Part shown: piece by piece, positions 16,339 through 24,127 of the stretch | Numbering within the stretch: the stretch's first letter is position 1 | Layout of the letters: the number at the start of each line of letters is the position of its first letter | Assembly (NCBI RefSeq): GCF_027706845.1 | Contig: NZ_JAQGCZ010000018.1 | Span: forward strand, 30,012-94,011 | Reading direction: 5' to 3' | Source: Mycolicibacterium sp. BiH015 | GTDB taxonomy: Bacteria > Actinomycetota > Actinomycetes > Mycobacteriales > Mycobacteriaceae | DNA length: 64,000 nt | Translations under genes and position numbers: made by a program | Notes under the pieces: model-generated | What the model was told of the DNA's origin: nothing | Seen by the model: the letters and a program-made list of their open reading frames with translations, nothing else | The model's database searches: none

Positions 16339-16679
16339 CTGACTCTCGCTTTCCTACCTCGACGGCGTTGCTGTGGCTCGCCAGTCGTGCCCTACATCGT
16401 GTGCTGCCGGGGTTACCCCAGATTTCTCAAGATCAAATCACCAAAATTGACGAACTTGATCAGCAAGAACGCTGATGAGCTAACTAGAGCGCCTCACCAG
16501 CGAAATTTGCGGACTTACTTCGTGTCAGATTTGCTGGACTGGATCCAGAATTTGTCGTCGCCGTCAGAGTTGGCCTCCCGGGACTTTCTCTGCGACCGTG
16601 ACGGTTAACGACTTAGACGGGGTGCGCGATATAACGGAAGAGAACCCTGAACGAGCATCCAACAGGCAAGGAGTGCACG
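16339..16679. promoter_or_regulatory. AT-richer divergent intergenic region
   Basis: These 341 bp separate the two-repeat protein gene (left, minus) from the small secreted protein gene (right, plus). The stretch 16425-16560 is clearly less GC-rich than its surroundings. It carries TAGAGCGCCTCACCA at 16485-16499, matching 14 of 15 bases upstream of the porin-like gene. Near 16630 a GATATAAC string could be a -10 box for the gene at 16680. A plus-strand frame crosses the region but is a shadow of the minus-strand gene. Confidence 0.4.
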
Positions 16680-16901
16680 ATGCAGGCGAAGAAGTATGTG
16701 GTGGCAGCGATAGCTGCGGGTGGGCTGAGCGTTGGAGTTCTGGCCGGCGCCGGTCAGGCAGCGGCGGATCCGCACTGGTGGCCCGCACCTCCTCCTCCGG
16801 GGCATGTCGGCCAGGTCGTCAACGTTCCGCCGGGACACATTGGTCAGTGGGTCGGAGTTCCTCCGGGTCACTGGGACAAGCCATGGAAGTGGTTGCGCTA
16901 G
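16680..16901 (+). CDS. Small secreted PPGH-repeat protein
   Basis: This 73-residue exported protein has a signal peptide of about 30 residues (ending Ala-Ala-Ala-Asp) and a mature part of only some 43 residues. That part contains three tandem units beginning Pro-Pro-Gly-His (PPGHVGQVVNV, PPGHIGQWVGV, PPGHWDKPW). The regularly spaced His and Trp could bind metal or wall polymers; this is inference. AAGGAG sits about 8 nt before the ATG. It is the divergent neighbour of the two-repeat/M50 locus. Its stop shares CTAG with the convergent gene. Confidence 0.75.
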   Translation: MQAKKYVVAAIAAGGLSVGVLAGAGQAAADPHWWPAPPPPGHVGQVVNVPPGHIGQWVGVPPGHWDKPWKWLR

Positions 16902-17578
16902 CTTTCATACGCGTCGTGGAGTCGCATCCACTCGTAGGGTGGCCTCTGAGGCCAACCCGTCGGTGAATCCTCCCATGTCTCCTGGCGGCCGTACGCGGTG
17001 ATGTCCAGCAGATCGAACACCAGCATGAAGGGTTCCTCACCGCGGTCGAACGTCTGCCAGGTGTGGAAGACAGTGTCGCCGTCGCGCAGGAACGCGCTGA
17101 TCGCATGACGTTCCTCGCCGTCGACGGTGACGTGGAAGTCTTCGTTGAAGGTGCTGCGCCCAGACGACACCCACGGCAGGTCCCATTCCATCCGGTCCTT
17201 GAATGCAACGATCTTGCCGACCGGTGCACGGGACACGAGCACGAGCGACGTGTCCTTGGCGTAGAGATGTGACAGCGGACCGATGTGGTCGGCCATCATG
17301 GAACAGCCGGCACATCCTTCGTCCCAATCGGATCCGAACATGAAGTGCTGCACGATCAGCTGGCTGCGGCCGTCGAACAAGTCGAGCAGGGTGAGCGGAC
17401 CCGACTCGGTGTCGAAAATGTAGGGTTCGTCGATTCGCACCATCGGCAATCTGCGGCGCGCAGCGCTGACCGCGTCTTTGAGGCGGAACAGTTCCTTCTC
17501 CCGAACCAGGAGTTCGGCGCGCGCGACTTCCCACTCAGCGCGCGACACGATTCGCGGCAACGCTTTGGCGATGTCCAT
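16898..17578 (-). CDS. DUF899 thioredoxin-like protein
   Basis: This 226-residue cytosolic protein has DUF899 hallmarks: an N-terminal Glu-Trp-Glu-Val-Ala-Arg helix, Asp-Leu-Phe-Asp-Gly-Arg-Ser-Gln-Leu, and the Cys-containing Asp-Glu-Gly-Cys-Ala-Gly-Cys-Ser centre. A C-terminal Tyr-Gly-Arg-Gln-Glu-Thr-Trp-Glu-Asp-Ser segment is also typical. The fold is peroxiredoxin/thioredoxin-like; the biological role is unsettled. The ATG at 17578 avoids overlap with the gene starting at 18491 and matches family length. It lies 19 bp downstream of the luciferase-like gene, so the two are probably co-transcribed. Confidence 0.85.
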   Translation of the reverse strand: MDIAKALPRIVSRAEWEVARAELLVREKELFRLKDAVSAARRRLPMVRIDEPYIFDTESGPLTLLDLFDGRSQLIVQHFMFGSDWDEGCAGCSMMADHIGPLSHLYAKDTSLVLVSRAPVGKIVAFKDRMEWDLPWVSSGRSTFNEDFHVTVDGEERHAISAFLRDGDTVFHTWQTFDRGEEPFMLVFDLLDITAYGRQETWEDSPTGWPQRPPYEWMRLHDAYES

Positions 17579-17597
17579 GCGAGAAGCTTGCCGTCGG

Positions 17598-18491
17598 TCA
17601 GCCCAGGTCGGCAACCACCTCGGCAGCTTGGCGCACCTGATCGATGTCCGAGCTCGTCGGGATCAGATGAACCTCGTCGGTGCCGATCTCGGCGAAGCGC
17701 TGCAGCACGCCGCGCAAGTCGTCGACGGTGCCCGCGAAGCCGGTGGTCGGTGCCATGGCGTCGACGATCTCCGCAGGGATCCAATTCATGTACCGGAGCA
17801 GATGGCGGTGCACCCGCTCGCGCGGCGCGTCGCCGTCGCCGAGTGCGAACCAGAAGGACGTGGCAAGGTGCGGGGTCGCCTTTCCCGCCTGCCGCCACGC
17901 GTCACGAGCGACGTCGAACAGTTCGTTCTGCTTGTCGAGCGCCAGATCCAGCGTCATCCCCGCGACACCGTCCGCCCAGGCGGCGGCATTGCGAATCGTC
18001 TTTGGCCCCAACGTGCCGACCTGTAACTCGGGGCCGCCCGGCTGTACCGGCGGCGGGCCCACGGGCTGCGTCGAATCGGTGACCTTCTCCCCCGCCCATA
18101 CGCGCTTCATGACGGCCACGCGCTCGGCCATCTGACCCATCGTCTGCGTGGACGGGTCCGCACCCACGGCGAGGTAGTCCTCGTGGCGCCCACCGACGCC
18201 GATACCGACTGTCAGCCGCCCGCCGCACAGGAGGTCGCCGGTCGCCAGCTGTTTGGCCAGCATCACCGGGTCGTGCAACTGCGGGATCACCACCGTCGTC
18301 ACCAACCGCACCCGGTCCGTCCACGCCGCGAGCGCACCGAGCAGCGTCAGGCTCTCCGGATTGTCGAACGCGATGCGCTCGCCCCAGCACAGCGAGGAGA
18401 AGGGACCGCCATCGACCAGTTGCGCCCACGACTTCAACGTCGCCCTGTCGAGGTTGGGCTCCATCACCGGCATCGTCATCCCGATACGCAC
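17598..18491 (-). CDS. Luciferase-like (LLM-class, probably F420-dependent) oxidoreductase
   Basis: This 297-residue protein has the bacterial luciferase TIM-barrel pattern: an N-terminal Gly-Met-Thr-Met-Pro strand, Val-Arg-Leu-Val-Thr-Thr-Val, and Arg-Leu-Thr-Val-Gly-Ile-Gly-Val-Gly-Gly, the cofactor-binding strand, then Glu-Asp-Tyr. Mycobacteria hold many F420-using members of this class acting on diverse ketones, aldehydes or xenobiotics. The substrate cannot be read from sequence. It is probably in an operon with the DUF899 gene. Confidence 0.85.
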   Translation of the reverse strand: MRIGMTMPVMEPNLDRATLKSWAQLVDGGPFSSLCWGERIAFDNPESLTLLGALAAWTDRVRLVTTVVIPQLHDPVMLAKQLATGDLLCGGRLTVGIGVGGRHEDYLAVGADPSTQTMGQMAERVAVMKRVWAGEKVTDSTQPVGPPPVQPGGPELQVGTLGPKTIRNAAAWADGVAGMTLDLALDKQNELFDVARDAWRQAGKATPHLATSFWFALGDGDAPRERVHRHLLRYMNWIPAEIVDAMAPTTGFAGTVDDLRGVLQRFAEIGTDEVHLIPTSSDIDQVRQAAEVVADLG

Positions 18492-18523
18492 GCCCGCGAT
18501 TCTGACACGACGCCTGAATGTGT

Positions 18524-19651
18524 CTAGGCCGGCGGGTCTTTATGGGCGCGGACCGGATCGGCACCCGGCGGTGTGAAGAGCCCGCGCCGTACGCCGACAC
18601 GAAAGGTGCGGACCGCGACCAGCATCCACGTGCACAGAAGTCCGACATAGGCGACCGCTGCCGCAAAGCGGAACGCGGGCAGCGAAGTGTGGACGGCGAG
18701 CTGTGTCGTGCCGGTGACGAACGTGCCGACCGGGAACGTCAGGCTCCACCATGTCAGCGCGAAGGGCATCCCGCGACGTAGCGTGCGCGTAGTCAGCGCG
18801 GTGGCCAGCGCGACCCACAAGACCGCGAAACCCCACACCGGCACGCCGTAGAGAACCGCGAACACCCGCATTCCTTCGGCGAGCTCACCGTCGACAGCCA
18901 GGGCCGCGTCGGCGCCGAGAAGCCCTGCGACGGTGATGGATTGACCCAGGGGGCCCAACACGATCCACAGCGTGGGGACGCGCGCGGTGCCGGAGGTACC
19001 GAAGTGCGCGAGGCGACTCCACACCATCGTGATGATGATGAGCGAGGCCACCAGCGACAGACCGAACATCGCGTAACAGCCGTAGAGCATCGTCGCGCGG
19101 CCCGGACCGTCGGCCATGTGCGGGATGAGGAGGCTGCCCGTGGCGGCCGCGACCATCGGTGGCACGACGGGCATCAGCCAGCCGCCGAACGCGGCGTCGG
19201 GTTCGACGCGGTATCGGGTGAACATGAGGTACGGGATGCTCATCGCGGTGAACAGCCCGCCGAGCGTGCCCGCCGTCCACAGCACCCAGGCGAGGTCGAT
19301 GGCGATCCGGGCTCCGATCAGGTCATGCCCGACCACCAGGGCTCCGGTGGCGACGGTCAGCAAGGCCATCGGAGCGGCACCGTAGAAGTGGGCCATGGTG
19401 GGGTTGCGGTGATGACTGCGCGCCACCGTCGGGTTACGCAGCCAGTGCGCGAGCATCGCCAAGACCACGACCACGAGCCACAGTGCCGACGCCACCCACA
19501 CCACGAGTGCGAACGTGCGCAATCCGGGCACATGCACCGGGAGCGTGGCGCCGGCGTTGGCGACGATTCCGGTACCCATCACCGACGCGAACCAGTTGGG
19601 ACCGAGATACCCGAGGATCGCGGGGCGCTCGTTGGCCGTTTCGGCGGTCAT
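18524..19651 (-). CDS. TDT-family transporter (TehA/Mae1-like)
   Basis: This 375-residue integral membrane protein has about ten predicted helices. It begins with Asn-Trp-Phe-Ala-Ser-Val-Met-Gly-Thr-Gly-Ile, the opening signature of the tellurite-resistance/dicarboxylate (TDT, SLAC1-fold) family, known for anion channels, malate uptake and sulfite efflux. The ATG at 19651 starts just before this motif; the open frame to 19810 is untypical basic sequence. It diverges from a two-component system 170 bp away. Confidence 0.85.
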   Translation of the reverse strand: MTAETANERPAILGYLGPNWFASVMGTGIVANAGATLPVHVPGLRTFALVVWVASALWLVVVVLAMLAHWLRNPTVARSHHRNPTMAHFYGAAPMALLTVATGALVVGHDLIGARIAIDLAWVLWTAGTLGGLFTAMSIPYLMFTRYRVEPDAAFGGWLMPVVPPMVAAATGSLLIPHMADGPGRATMLYGCYAMFGLSLVASLIIITMVWSRLAHFGTSGTARVPTLWIVLGPLGQSITVAGLLGADAALAVDGELAEGMRVFAVLYGVPVWGFAVLWVALATALTTRTLRRGMPFALTWWSLTFPVGTFVTGTTQLAVHTSLPAFRFAAAVAYVGLLCTWMLVAVRTFRVGVRRGLFTPPGADPVRAHKDPPA

Positions 19652-19757
19652 GCCGCCAGTATGGCGACCGCGAGCGCGCCCAAAATGCCAAGATTGACGG
19701 CGTGTCGACGCGCAGACGCGCGCGCTCGCGGTGCCGGGGCGCCGGAAGGGGTGGTTA

Positions 19758-19769
19758 TCCCCCGGGGGA
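19758..19769. promoter_or_regulatory. 12-bp perfect palindrome in a divergent promoter region
   Basis: TCCCCCGGGGGA is a perfect palindrome 53 bp upstream of the histidine kinase start and 107 bp from the TDT transporter start. It is a plausible operator for the adjacent LuxR-type response regulator or another dimeric regulator. In such GC-rich DNA a short GC palindrome can arise by chance. Confidence 0.35.
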
Positions 19770-19821
19770 ATCTCGGGAAAACGCTGTGTCGCCGCCGTGT
19801 GCAGGTCCATAGGTTGGTGTC

Positions 19822-21159
19822 ATGTCCGCAGTCACCGACACAGACACCATCCCGACGGCCCCGGTGGACGTGTACGACCAGGCCGAACCGCCCGCCCCAC
19901 CTCGCACCCGACCGTTGTCCGCCGCGGCGAGCGCGTCCCTGCTCGTCGGCGGCGCCGTCGCGGTGGTGTGGTTCTGGATTCCGTTGGCGATTCTGGTGAT
20001 CGGCCTCTCGTCGATTCCGAGCGTCATCGGCTTCGCGGTGGCCGCGGTCGTCTTCATCTATCTGATCCGCGGCGTGGACTACCTCGAGCGGATGCGCAGT
20101 GAGGCCGTCTTCGGCTTCGGCATCGGGGTTCCGCCGCGCCGGCTCTCGCACCACACCGGCTTCCAGGGCTGGGCACACCAACTCTGGCTGGATGTCAGCA
20201 GCGGCCGGTTCTGGAAGGCGTTCGCCCACCACTACCTGCGGATGCTCTACGACGCGTTCGCGACCGGGCTGGTGTTCGCGCTGCTGGTGTTCGCCTTTCT
20301 GGCACCTGCGGCGGCGATCGCGATCGGTCACAGCGACCCCGACGCCGGACTGTCGTTCATGCCGACCCCACTCGCCGTGGTGTTGGCGGTGGTGGCCGTC
20401 GCCGCTGCGGTCGCTCTGGTGATCTTCGCACCCGCCGTCGACGCCAGGATCGACCGGTGGCTGCTGCCTCCGTCACCTACCGCCGCTCTCCAACACGAGG
20501 TGACTGCGCTTGCCGACGCACGGGAGGGCGCGGTCACCTCCGCACAGACCGAACGGCACCGCATCGAACGCGATCTGCATGACAGTGTCCAGCCGCGCCT
20601 GGTGTCCCTGGCGATGACGATCGGGCTCGCACAGACCAAGCTCGACTCCGATCTGCCCGCGGCCAAGGCACTGATCGCCGAGGCCCACGACGACGCCAAG
20701 AACGCCCTGGTGGAATTGCGGAATGTGGTGCGCGGCATCGCACCGACGATTCTGTCCGACCGCGGACTCGACGCGGCGCTGTCGTCGGTGGTGCAGCGCG
20801 CCGTCAACTCCGGCGTGCCGACCACGCTGAGCGTGCACCTACCGCGCCGGCTGCCCGAGGAGGTCGAAGCGTGCGCCTACTTCGTCGTCGCCGAAGCCCT
20901 CACCAACGTCAGTCGCCACTCCGGGGCGTCGAACGCCGCGGTCACCGTCCGCCTGGACGAGAGCACAAATCAACTGCACGTCAGCGTGTTCGACGACGGC
21001 CGCGGCGGCGCACGCGTCGTCGAGGACGACGTCGACAGGGAAGCGACGGGCCTGCGCGGGCTCGACGAACGCGTGCGTGCCGCTCGCGGGACGTTCACCG
21101 TGTCCAGCCCGGCCACGGGCCCGACCATCATCACGGCGGTGCTGCCATGCGGATCGTGA
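19822..21159 (+). CDS. Sensor histidine kinase (NarL-system, HisKA_3 type)
   Basis: This 445-residue protein has an N-terminal membrane sensor of four or more helices (about 35-83 and 140-205, putative-sensor type) with little extracytoplasmic domain. The dimerisation/phosphoacceptor motif Glu-Arg-Asp-Leu-His-Asp-Ser (His253) follows, then an HATPase domain with Glu-Ala-Leu-Thr-Asn and Asp-Asp-Gly-Arg-Gly-Gly. It probably senses a membrane or envelope state. The response regulator overlaps its end by 13 bp, and a DUF4097 membrane protein follows. Confidence 0.92.
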   Translation: MSAVTDTDTIPTAPVDVYDQAEPPAPPRTRPLSAAASASLLVGGAVAVVWFWIPLAILVIGLSSIPSVIGFAVAAVVFIYLIRGVDYLERMRSEAVFGFGIGVPPRRLSHHTGFQGWAHQLWLDVSSGRFWKAFAHHYLRMLYDAFATGLVFALLVFAFLAPAAAIAIGHSDPDAGLSFMPTPLAVVLAVVAVAAAVALVIFAPAVDARIDRWLLPPSPTAALQHEVTALADAREGAVTSAQTERHRIERDLHDSVQPRLVSLAMTIGLAQTKLDSDLPAAKALIAEAHDDAKNALVELRNVVRGIAPTILSDRGLDAALSSVVQRAVNSGVPTTLSVHLPRRLPEEVEACAYFVVAEALTNVSRHSGASNAAVTVRLDESTNQLHVSVFDDGRGGARVVEDDVDREATGLRGLDERVRAARGTFTVSSPATGPTIITAVLPCGS

Positions 21160-21791
21160 TCGCCGAGGACTCGGCTCTGCTGCGGGCAGGCATCGAGCGG
21201 ATCCTCACCGACGCCGGACACGAGCTGATCGCCGGGGTGCCCGACGCGACCAACCTGCTGCGTCTGGTCAACGAGACGCGGCCCGATCTCGCCATCCTGG
21301 ATGTCCGGATGCCTCCCACGTTCACCGACGAGGGCATCCGCGCCGCGGCGCTGTTGCGCAGCCAGAACCCTGAGTCACCCGTGCTGGTGCTCTCGCACTA
21401 CGTCGAGGAGCGCTACGCTGCCGACCTGATCGCCTCGGACACACGGGGTTTCGGCTATCTACTCAAGGACAGGGTTGCCGATGTGCCCGCATTCCTCGAT
21501 GCGGTGGACGTCGTCGGCTCCGGTGGAACGGTCCTCGACCCCGAGGTGGTCTCACAGATCCTGGTCCGCTCGCACCGCCGCAACGTGCTCGACGCGCTGA
21601 CACCGCGCGAACACGAGGTGCTGCAGCTGATGGCCGAGGGCAAGACGAACTCCGCCATCGCCACGGGCCTGCACATGTCGGTCGGCTCTGCTGAGAAGCA
21701 CATCGCCTCCATCTTCACCAAGCTGAACCTCGCCCCCGACGAGAGCGAGAACCGCCGCGTCCTCGCGGTGCTGCGCTACCTCGAATCCTGA
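21147..21791 (+). CDS. LuxR/NarL-family response regulator
   Basis: This 214-residue protein has a receiver domain at 1-120 with the acidic pocket Glu7/Asp8 and phosphoacceptor Asp52 (Ile-Leu-Asp-Val-Arg-Met-Pro). A C-terminal LuxR helix-turn-helix follows (Leu-Thr-Pro-Arg-Glu-His-Glu-Val-Leu, then Met-Ser-Val-Gly-Ser-Ala-Glu-Lys-His). It overlaps the kinase gene, indicating coupled translation and a cognate pair. Likely targets are its own operon and the divergent transporter. Confidence 0.93.
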   Translation: MRIVIAEDSALLRAGIERILTDAGHELIAGVPDATNLLRLVNETRPDLAILDVRMPPTFTDEGIRAAALLRSQNPESPVLVLSHYVEERYAADLIASDTRGFGYLLKDRVADVPAFLDAVDVVGSGGTVLDPEVVSQILVRSHRRNVLDALTPREHEVLQLMAEGKTNSAIATGLHMSVGSAEKHIASIFTKLNLAPDESENRRVLAVLRYLES

Positions 21792-21809
21792 AGTGCTGAA
21801 AGGACTCCC

Positions 21810-22706
21810 GTGACCTCCACGTTCTCCCCCTCACCCGTGCCCGCTCCGCCGCCCGCGCTGCCACCCCCTCCGCTGTCTCCCGGTGGCCGAAGCGCATTCC
21901 GGGTGCTGCTCATCATCGCCGCCACCGCGCTGGTGATCGCCGTCGTGGTGGCGCTGGGCGCGGCCGCGGTCGGGGTCAGCACGTTCCGGGTTGTCAAGGA
22001 CTCGATGCCGCTGCCGAACTCGCTCACCTCGGTGACCGTCGACACGGGGTCGGTACCCGCCGCCGTGCGTATCACCACCGACCGTGAGGTCCGGGAACCT
22101 CGGGTGGACATGCGCATGGTGAATTCCACCAGGGCAGGCTCCCACCCGCTGGCGGTCACCGCTGACGGCACCGCAGCGAGGGTGACCATCGACGGCGAAG
22201 CCTCGGAATTTCTGCGATGGGGCAGGGCCGGCGAGATCACCGTGGTGTTGCCGCCCGAGCTGGCCCGCCGAGTCTCGGTGACCACCCAGCAGGAAATGGG
22301 CGTTCTGTTCGCGCAGGCCGACATCGACCAGCTGACGGCGCGAACGGTCGAGGGGGCCGTCGTTCTCAGCGGCTCGGCCCGACGAGTCGAGATCAGTAGC
22401 GAGCACGGCGACGTCACCACGCGAGAGCCCATCGCGGTGACCGAGTCATTCCGTGCGGCCACCACCACCGGCGACGTCAGCGTCGACTTCGTCGAACCAC
22501 CGCAGACCGTCGATGCCACAACCGAACACGGCGACGTCGTGATCTCACTACCGCCGCCGGGGCCCTACTTCGTCGACGCCACGACGGCAACGCCTGGCAA
22601 CTCGGCGGTCATCGAGGTGCCCCAGACAAGGGATAGCAAGAATGCCGCAGCGGTGATCGCGGGCCGGACCGAAACCGGCGATGTCGTCGTCACCGAGTTG
22701 GGCTGA
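21810..22706 (+). CDS. DUF4097-type membrane-anchored protein
   Basis: This 298-residue protein has a Pro-rich N-terminus (cytoplasmic), one membrane helix (about 31-55), and an outer domain with recurring short beta units such as Ser-Glu-His-Gly-Asp-Val and Thr-Thr-Gly-Asp-Val-Ser-Val. That pattern is the right-handed repeat of DUF4097 (putative adhesin). Such proteins often accompany envelope-stress regulators. The start is a GTG 18 bp after the regulator stop, so it is the third gene of the two-component operon and a likely target or modulator. Confidence 0.8.
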   Translation: MTSTFSPSPVPAPPPALPPPPLSPGGRSAFRVLLIIAATALVIAVVVALGAAAVGVSTFRVVKDSMPLPNSLTSVTVDTGSVPAAVRITTDREVREPRVDMRMVNSTRAGSHPLAVTADGTAARVTIDGEASEFLRWGRAGEITVVLPPELARRVSVTTQQEMGVLFAQADIDQLTARTVEGAVVLSGSARRVEISSEHGDVTTREPIAVTESFRAATTTGDVSVDFVEPPQTVDATTEHGDVVISLPPPGPYFVDATTATPGNSAVIEVPQTRDSKNAAAVIAGRTETGDVVVTELG

Positions 22707-22716
22707 CACACCCGCC

Positions 22717-22779
22717 GCCGAAACTGCATTCCGCGCGCACATTTCGCCGAAAGGTGCGCACGGAATGCAGTTTCGGCGA
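22717..22779. repeat. Long hairpin between convergent genes (25-bp arms)
   Basis: Arms 22717-22741 and 22755-22779 match at 24 of 25 positions, with a 13-nt loop that is itself partly self-complementary (TTTCGCCGAAA). It fills the space between a plus-strand stop at 22706 and a minus-strand stop at 22781, so it can act as a bidirectional terminator, though it lacks a U-tract. The core GCATTCC also occurs in the hairpins at 26838 and 31199, suggesting a dispersed repeat. Confidence 0.8.
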
Positions 22780-22780
22780 G

Positions 22781-24127
22781 TTATGCGTCGAGGATTCGGT
22801 CGGCTTCCCGCAATCCACTGAGGTAGGCCCCGTGCACGGTGGCGAAGTACTCGGGATCGGTCGCCTCACCGGCGAAGCCGAGCCGTTCGCCGACAGGCTC
22901 GGCCAGCGCCGCCTGATCGTCGGGACTCGACCCCACGGCCAGGAAGCTGTAGGAGCCGCGGGCGAACGGGTCGGCGGCCCAGCGGGTCACGAGGAAGCCC
23001 GCCGGCTGGGGCGCCCGCAATGCTGAGACGAGTTGAGCCACCGACTCCTCGTCCGAATCCGCCTCGCGGGCAAGAGCATTCGCTCCCCCACGCAAACCGA
23101 TCAGCACCGGCGCATCGGCGAACCGCATCCCGTCGACCAGATCCGACGCCGGCTGATCCGCACCGGCGAGGCTGATCATGTCGGTTCGCGCACCGAACTG
23201 CTCGATCCAGAAGGGCTCGTCGAAGTTGAGCACCACCTTGTCCAGCACACCGAAACCCAGCCGTCGGATCGCGTCGACTTTGGCCGCCGGCAGCGGGGGG
23301 TCGAACACGATGGTGCCCGCTTTCAACACACCCAGCGGGACGGTGACGATCACGCGGTCACCCTCGAAGCTCCCCTGCATCGTTTCGACCGTGACTCCCG
23401 AATCGCCGTAGGCGATCCTGGTCACCTCGGCGCCCAGCGTGATCGTCAGATCTCGGGCGACGTGGTCGACGATCTGCCGGTATCCGCCGGGCAGGATCAG
23501 ATCACCGCCACCGAATTCGCCTTCGTTACCGAACCAGCGCAACGACAGTTGGTCGGGGTCGGCGGCGTACTCGGCACCGATCGCCCCAGCCACGATCCAT
23601 TGCATCAGCGGGTCGTCGAAGTCTGCGCCGGTCCGGGCCAGCCCATCGGCCAGCGACGCATCGGGGGCTGCCGTCGCGGTCATACCGTCGACGTCGTCGA
23701 GTATCCGCAACCACTCCTGGCCTGCAGCGTCAACCGATGCCGGATCGACCACGGCCCCGTCCTGAAGAACGACGGTGTCGTCGAAGTCGGTCTCGACGGT
23801 GCGCGCTCCGACCTGCTCGGCGAGCTCTGTCAGCGGGTTGCCTTCGGGGCCGTGAATCCACGCGCCGCCCAGGTCGATCGGCAGTCCGAGCGAGGTGTCC
23901 GTCCACGTGCGTCCGCCGATCCGTCGACGAGCTTCGAGCACGGTGACCCTCACCCCGGCGTCCGCCAGACGCCGCGCGGCGCTCAGCCCCGAAATCCCGG
24001 CGCCCACCACCAGGACATGCCGGTTGGACGTATCGCCCCTACCGCCCTCACCACAGGACGCGAGCAGGGGTGCGGCGGCCACCGCGCCGAGTCCCAGCGC
24101 GAACTGCCGCCGCGTCATGGGGATCAT
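22781..24127 (-). CDS. Tat-exported flavin amine oxidase (monoamine-oxidase family)
   Basis: This 448-residue FAD enzyme starts with a twin-arginine signal (Thr-Arg-Arg-Gln-Phe-Ala) leading to a Leu-Ala-Ser-Cys lipobox, so it is probably a folded, lipid-anchored outer-face enzyme. The dinucleotide motif Gly-Ala-Gly-Ile-Ser-Gly-Leu and Glu-Ala-Arg follow, then Gly-Gly-Ala-Trp-Ile and a C-terminal Phe-Ala-Gly-Glu-Ala-Thr FAD motif. It would oxidise amines to imines with release of peroxide. ATG 24127 overlaps the stop of the nitronate monooxygenase gene (TGATG); ATG 24118 is an alternative. Confidence 0.85.
   Translation of the reverse strand: MIPMTRRQFALGLGAVAAAPLLASCGEGGRGDTSNRHVLVVGAGISGLSAARRLADAGVRVTVLEARRRIGGRTWTDTSLGLPIDLGGAWIHGPEGNPLTELAEQVGARTVETDFDDTVVLQDGAVVDPASVDAAGQEWLRILDDVDGMTATAAPDASLADGLARTGADFDDPLMQWIVAGAIGAEYAADPDQLSLRWFGNEGEFGGGDLILPGGYRQIVDHVARDLTITLGAEVTRIAYGDSGVTVETMQGSFEGDRVIVTVPLGVLKAGTIVFDPPLPAAKVDAIRRLGFGVLDKVVLNFDEPFWIEQFGARTDMISLAGADQPASDLVDGMRFADAPVLIGLRGGANALAREADSDEESVAQLVSALRAPQPAGFLVTRWAADPFARGSYSFLAVGSSPDDQAALAEPVGERLGFAGEATDPEYFATVHGAYLSGLREADRILDA

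Noticed and set aside
14587..16608. 673-codon plus-strand open frame across the M50/repeat locus
   Set aside because: It is antisense to two supported genes and compositionally unlike a protein. The minus-strand frames carry motifs and coupled spacing.
22717..22779. Inverted repeat as the end of an insertion sequence
   Set aside because: No transposase frame or target duplication lies nearby, and the arms are too close. A hairpin repeat or terminator fits better.
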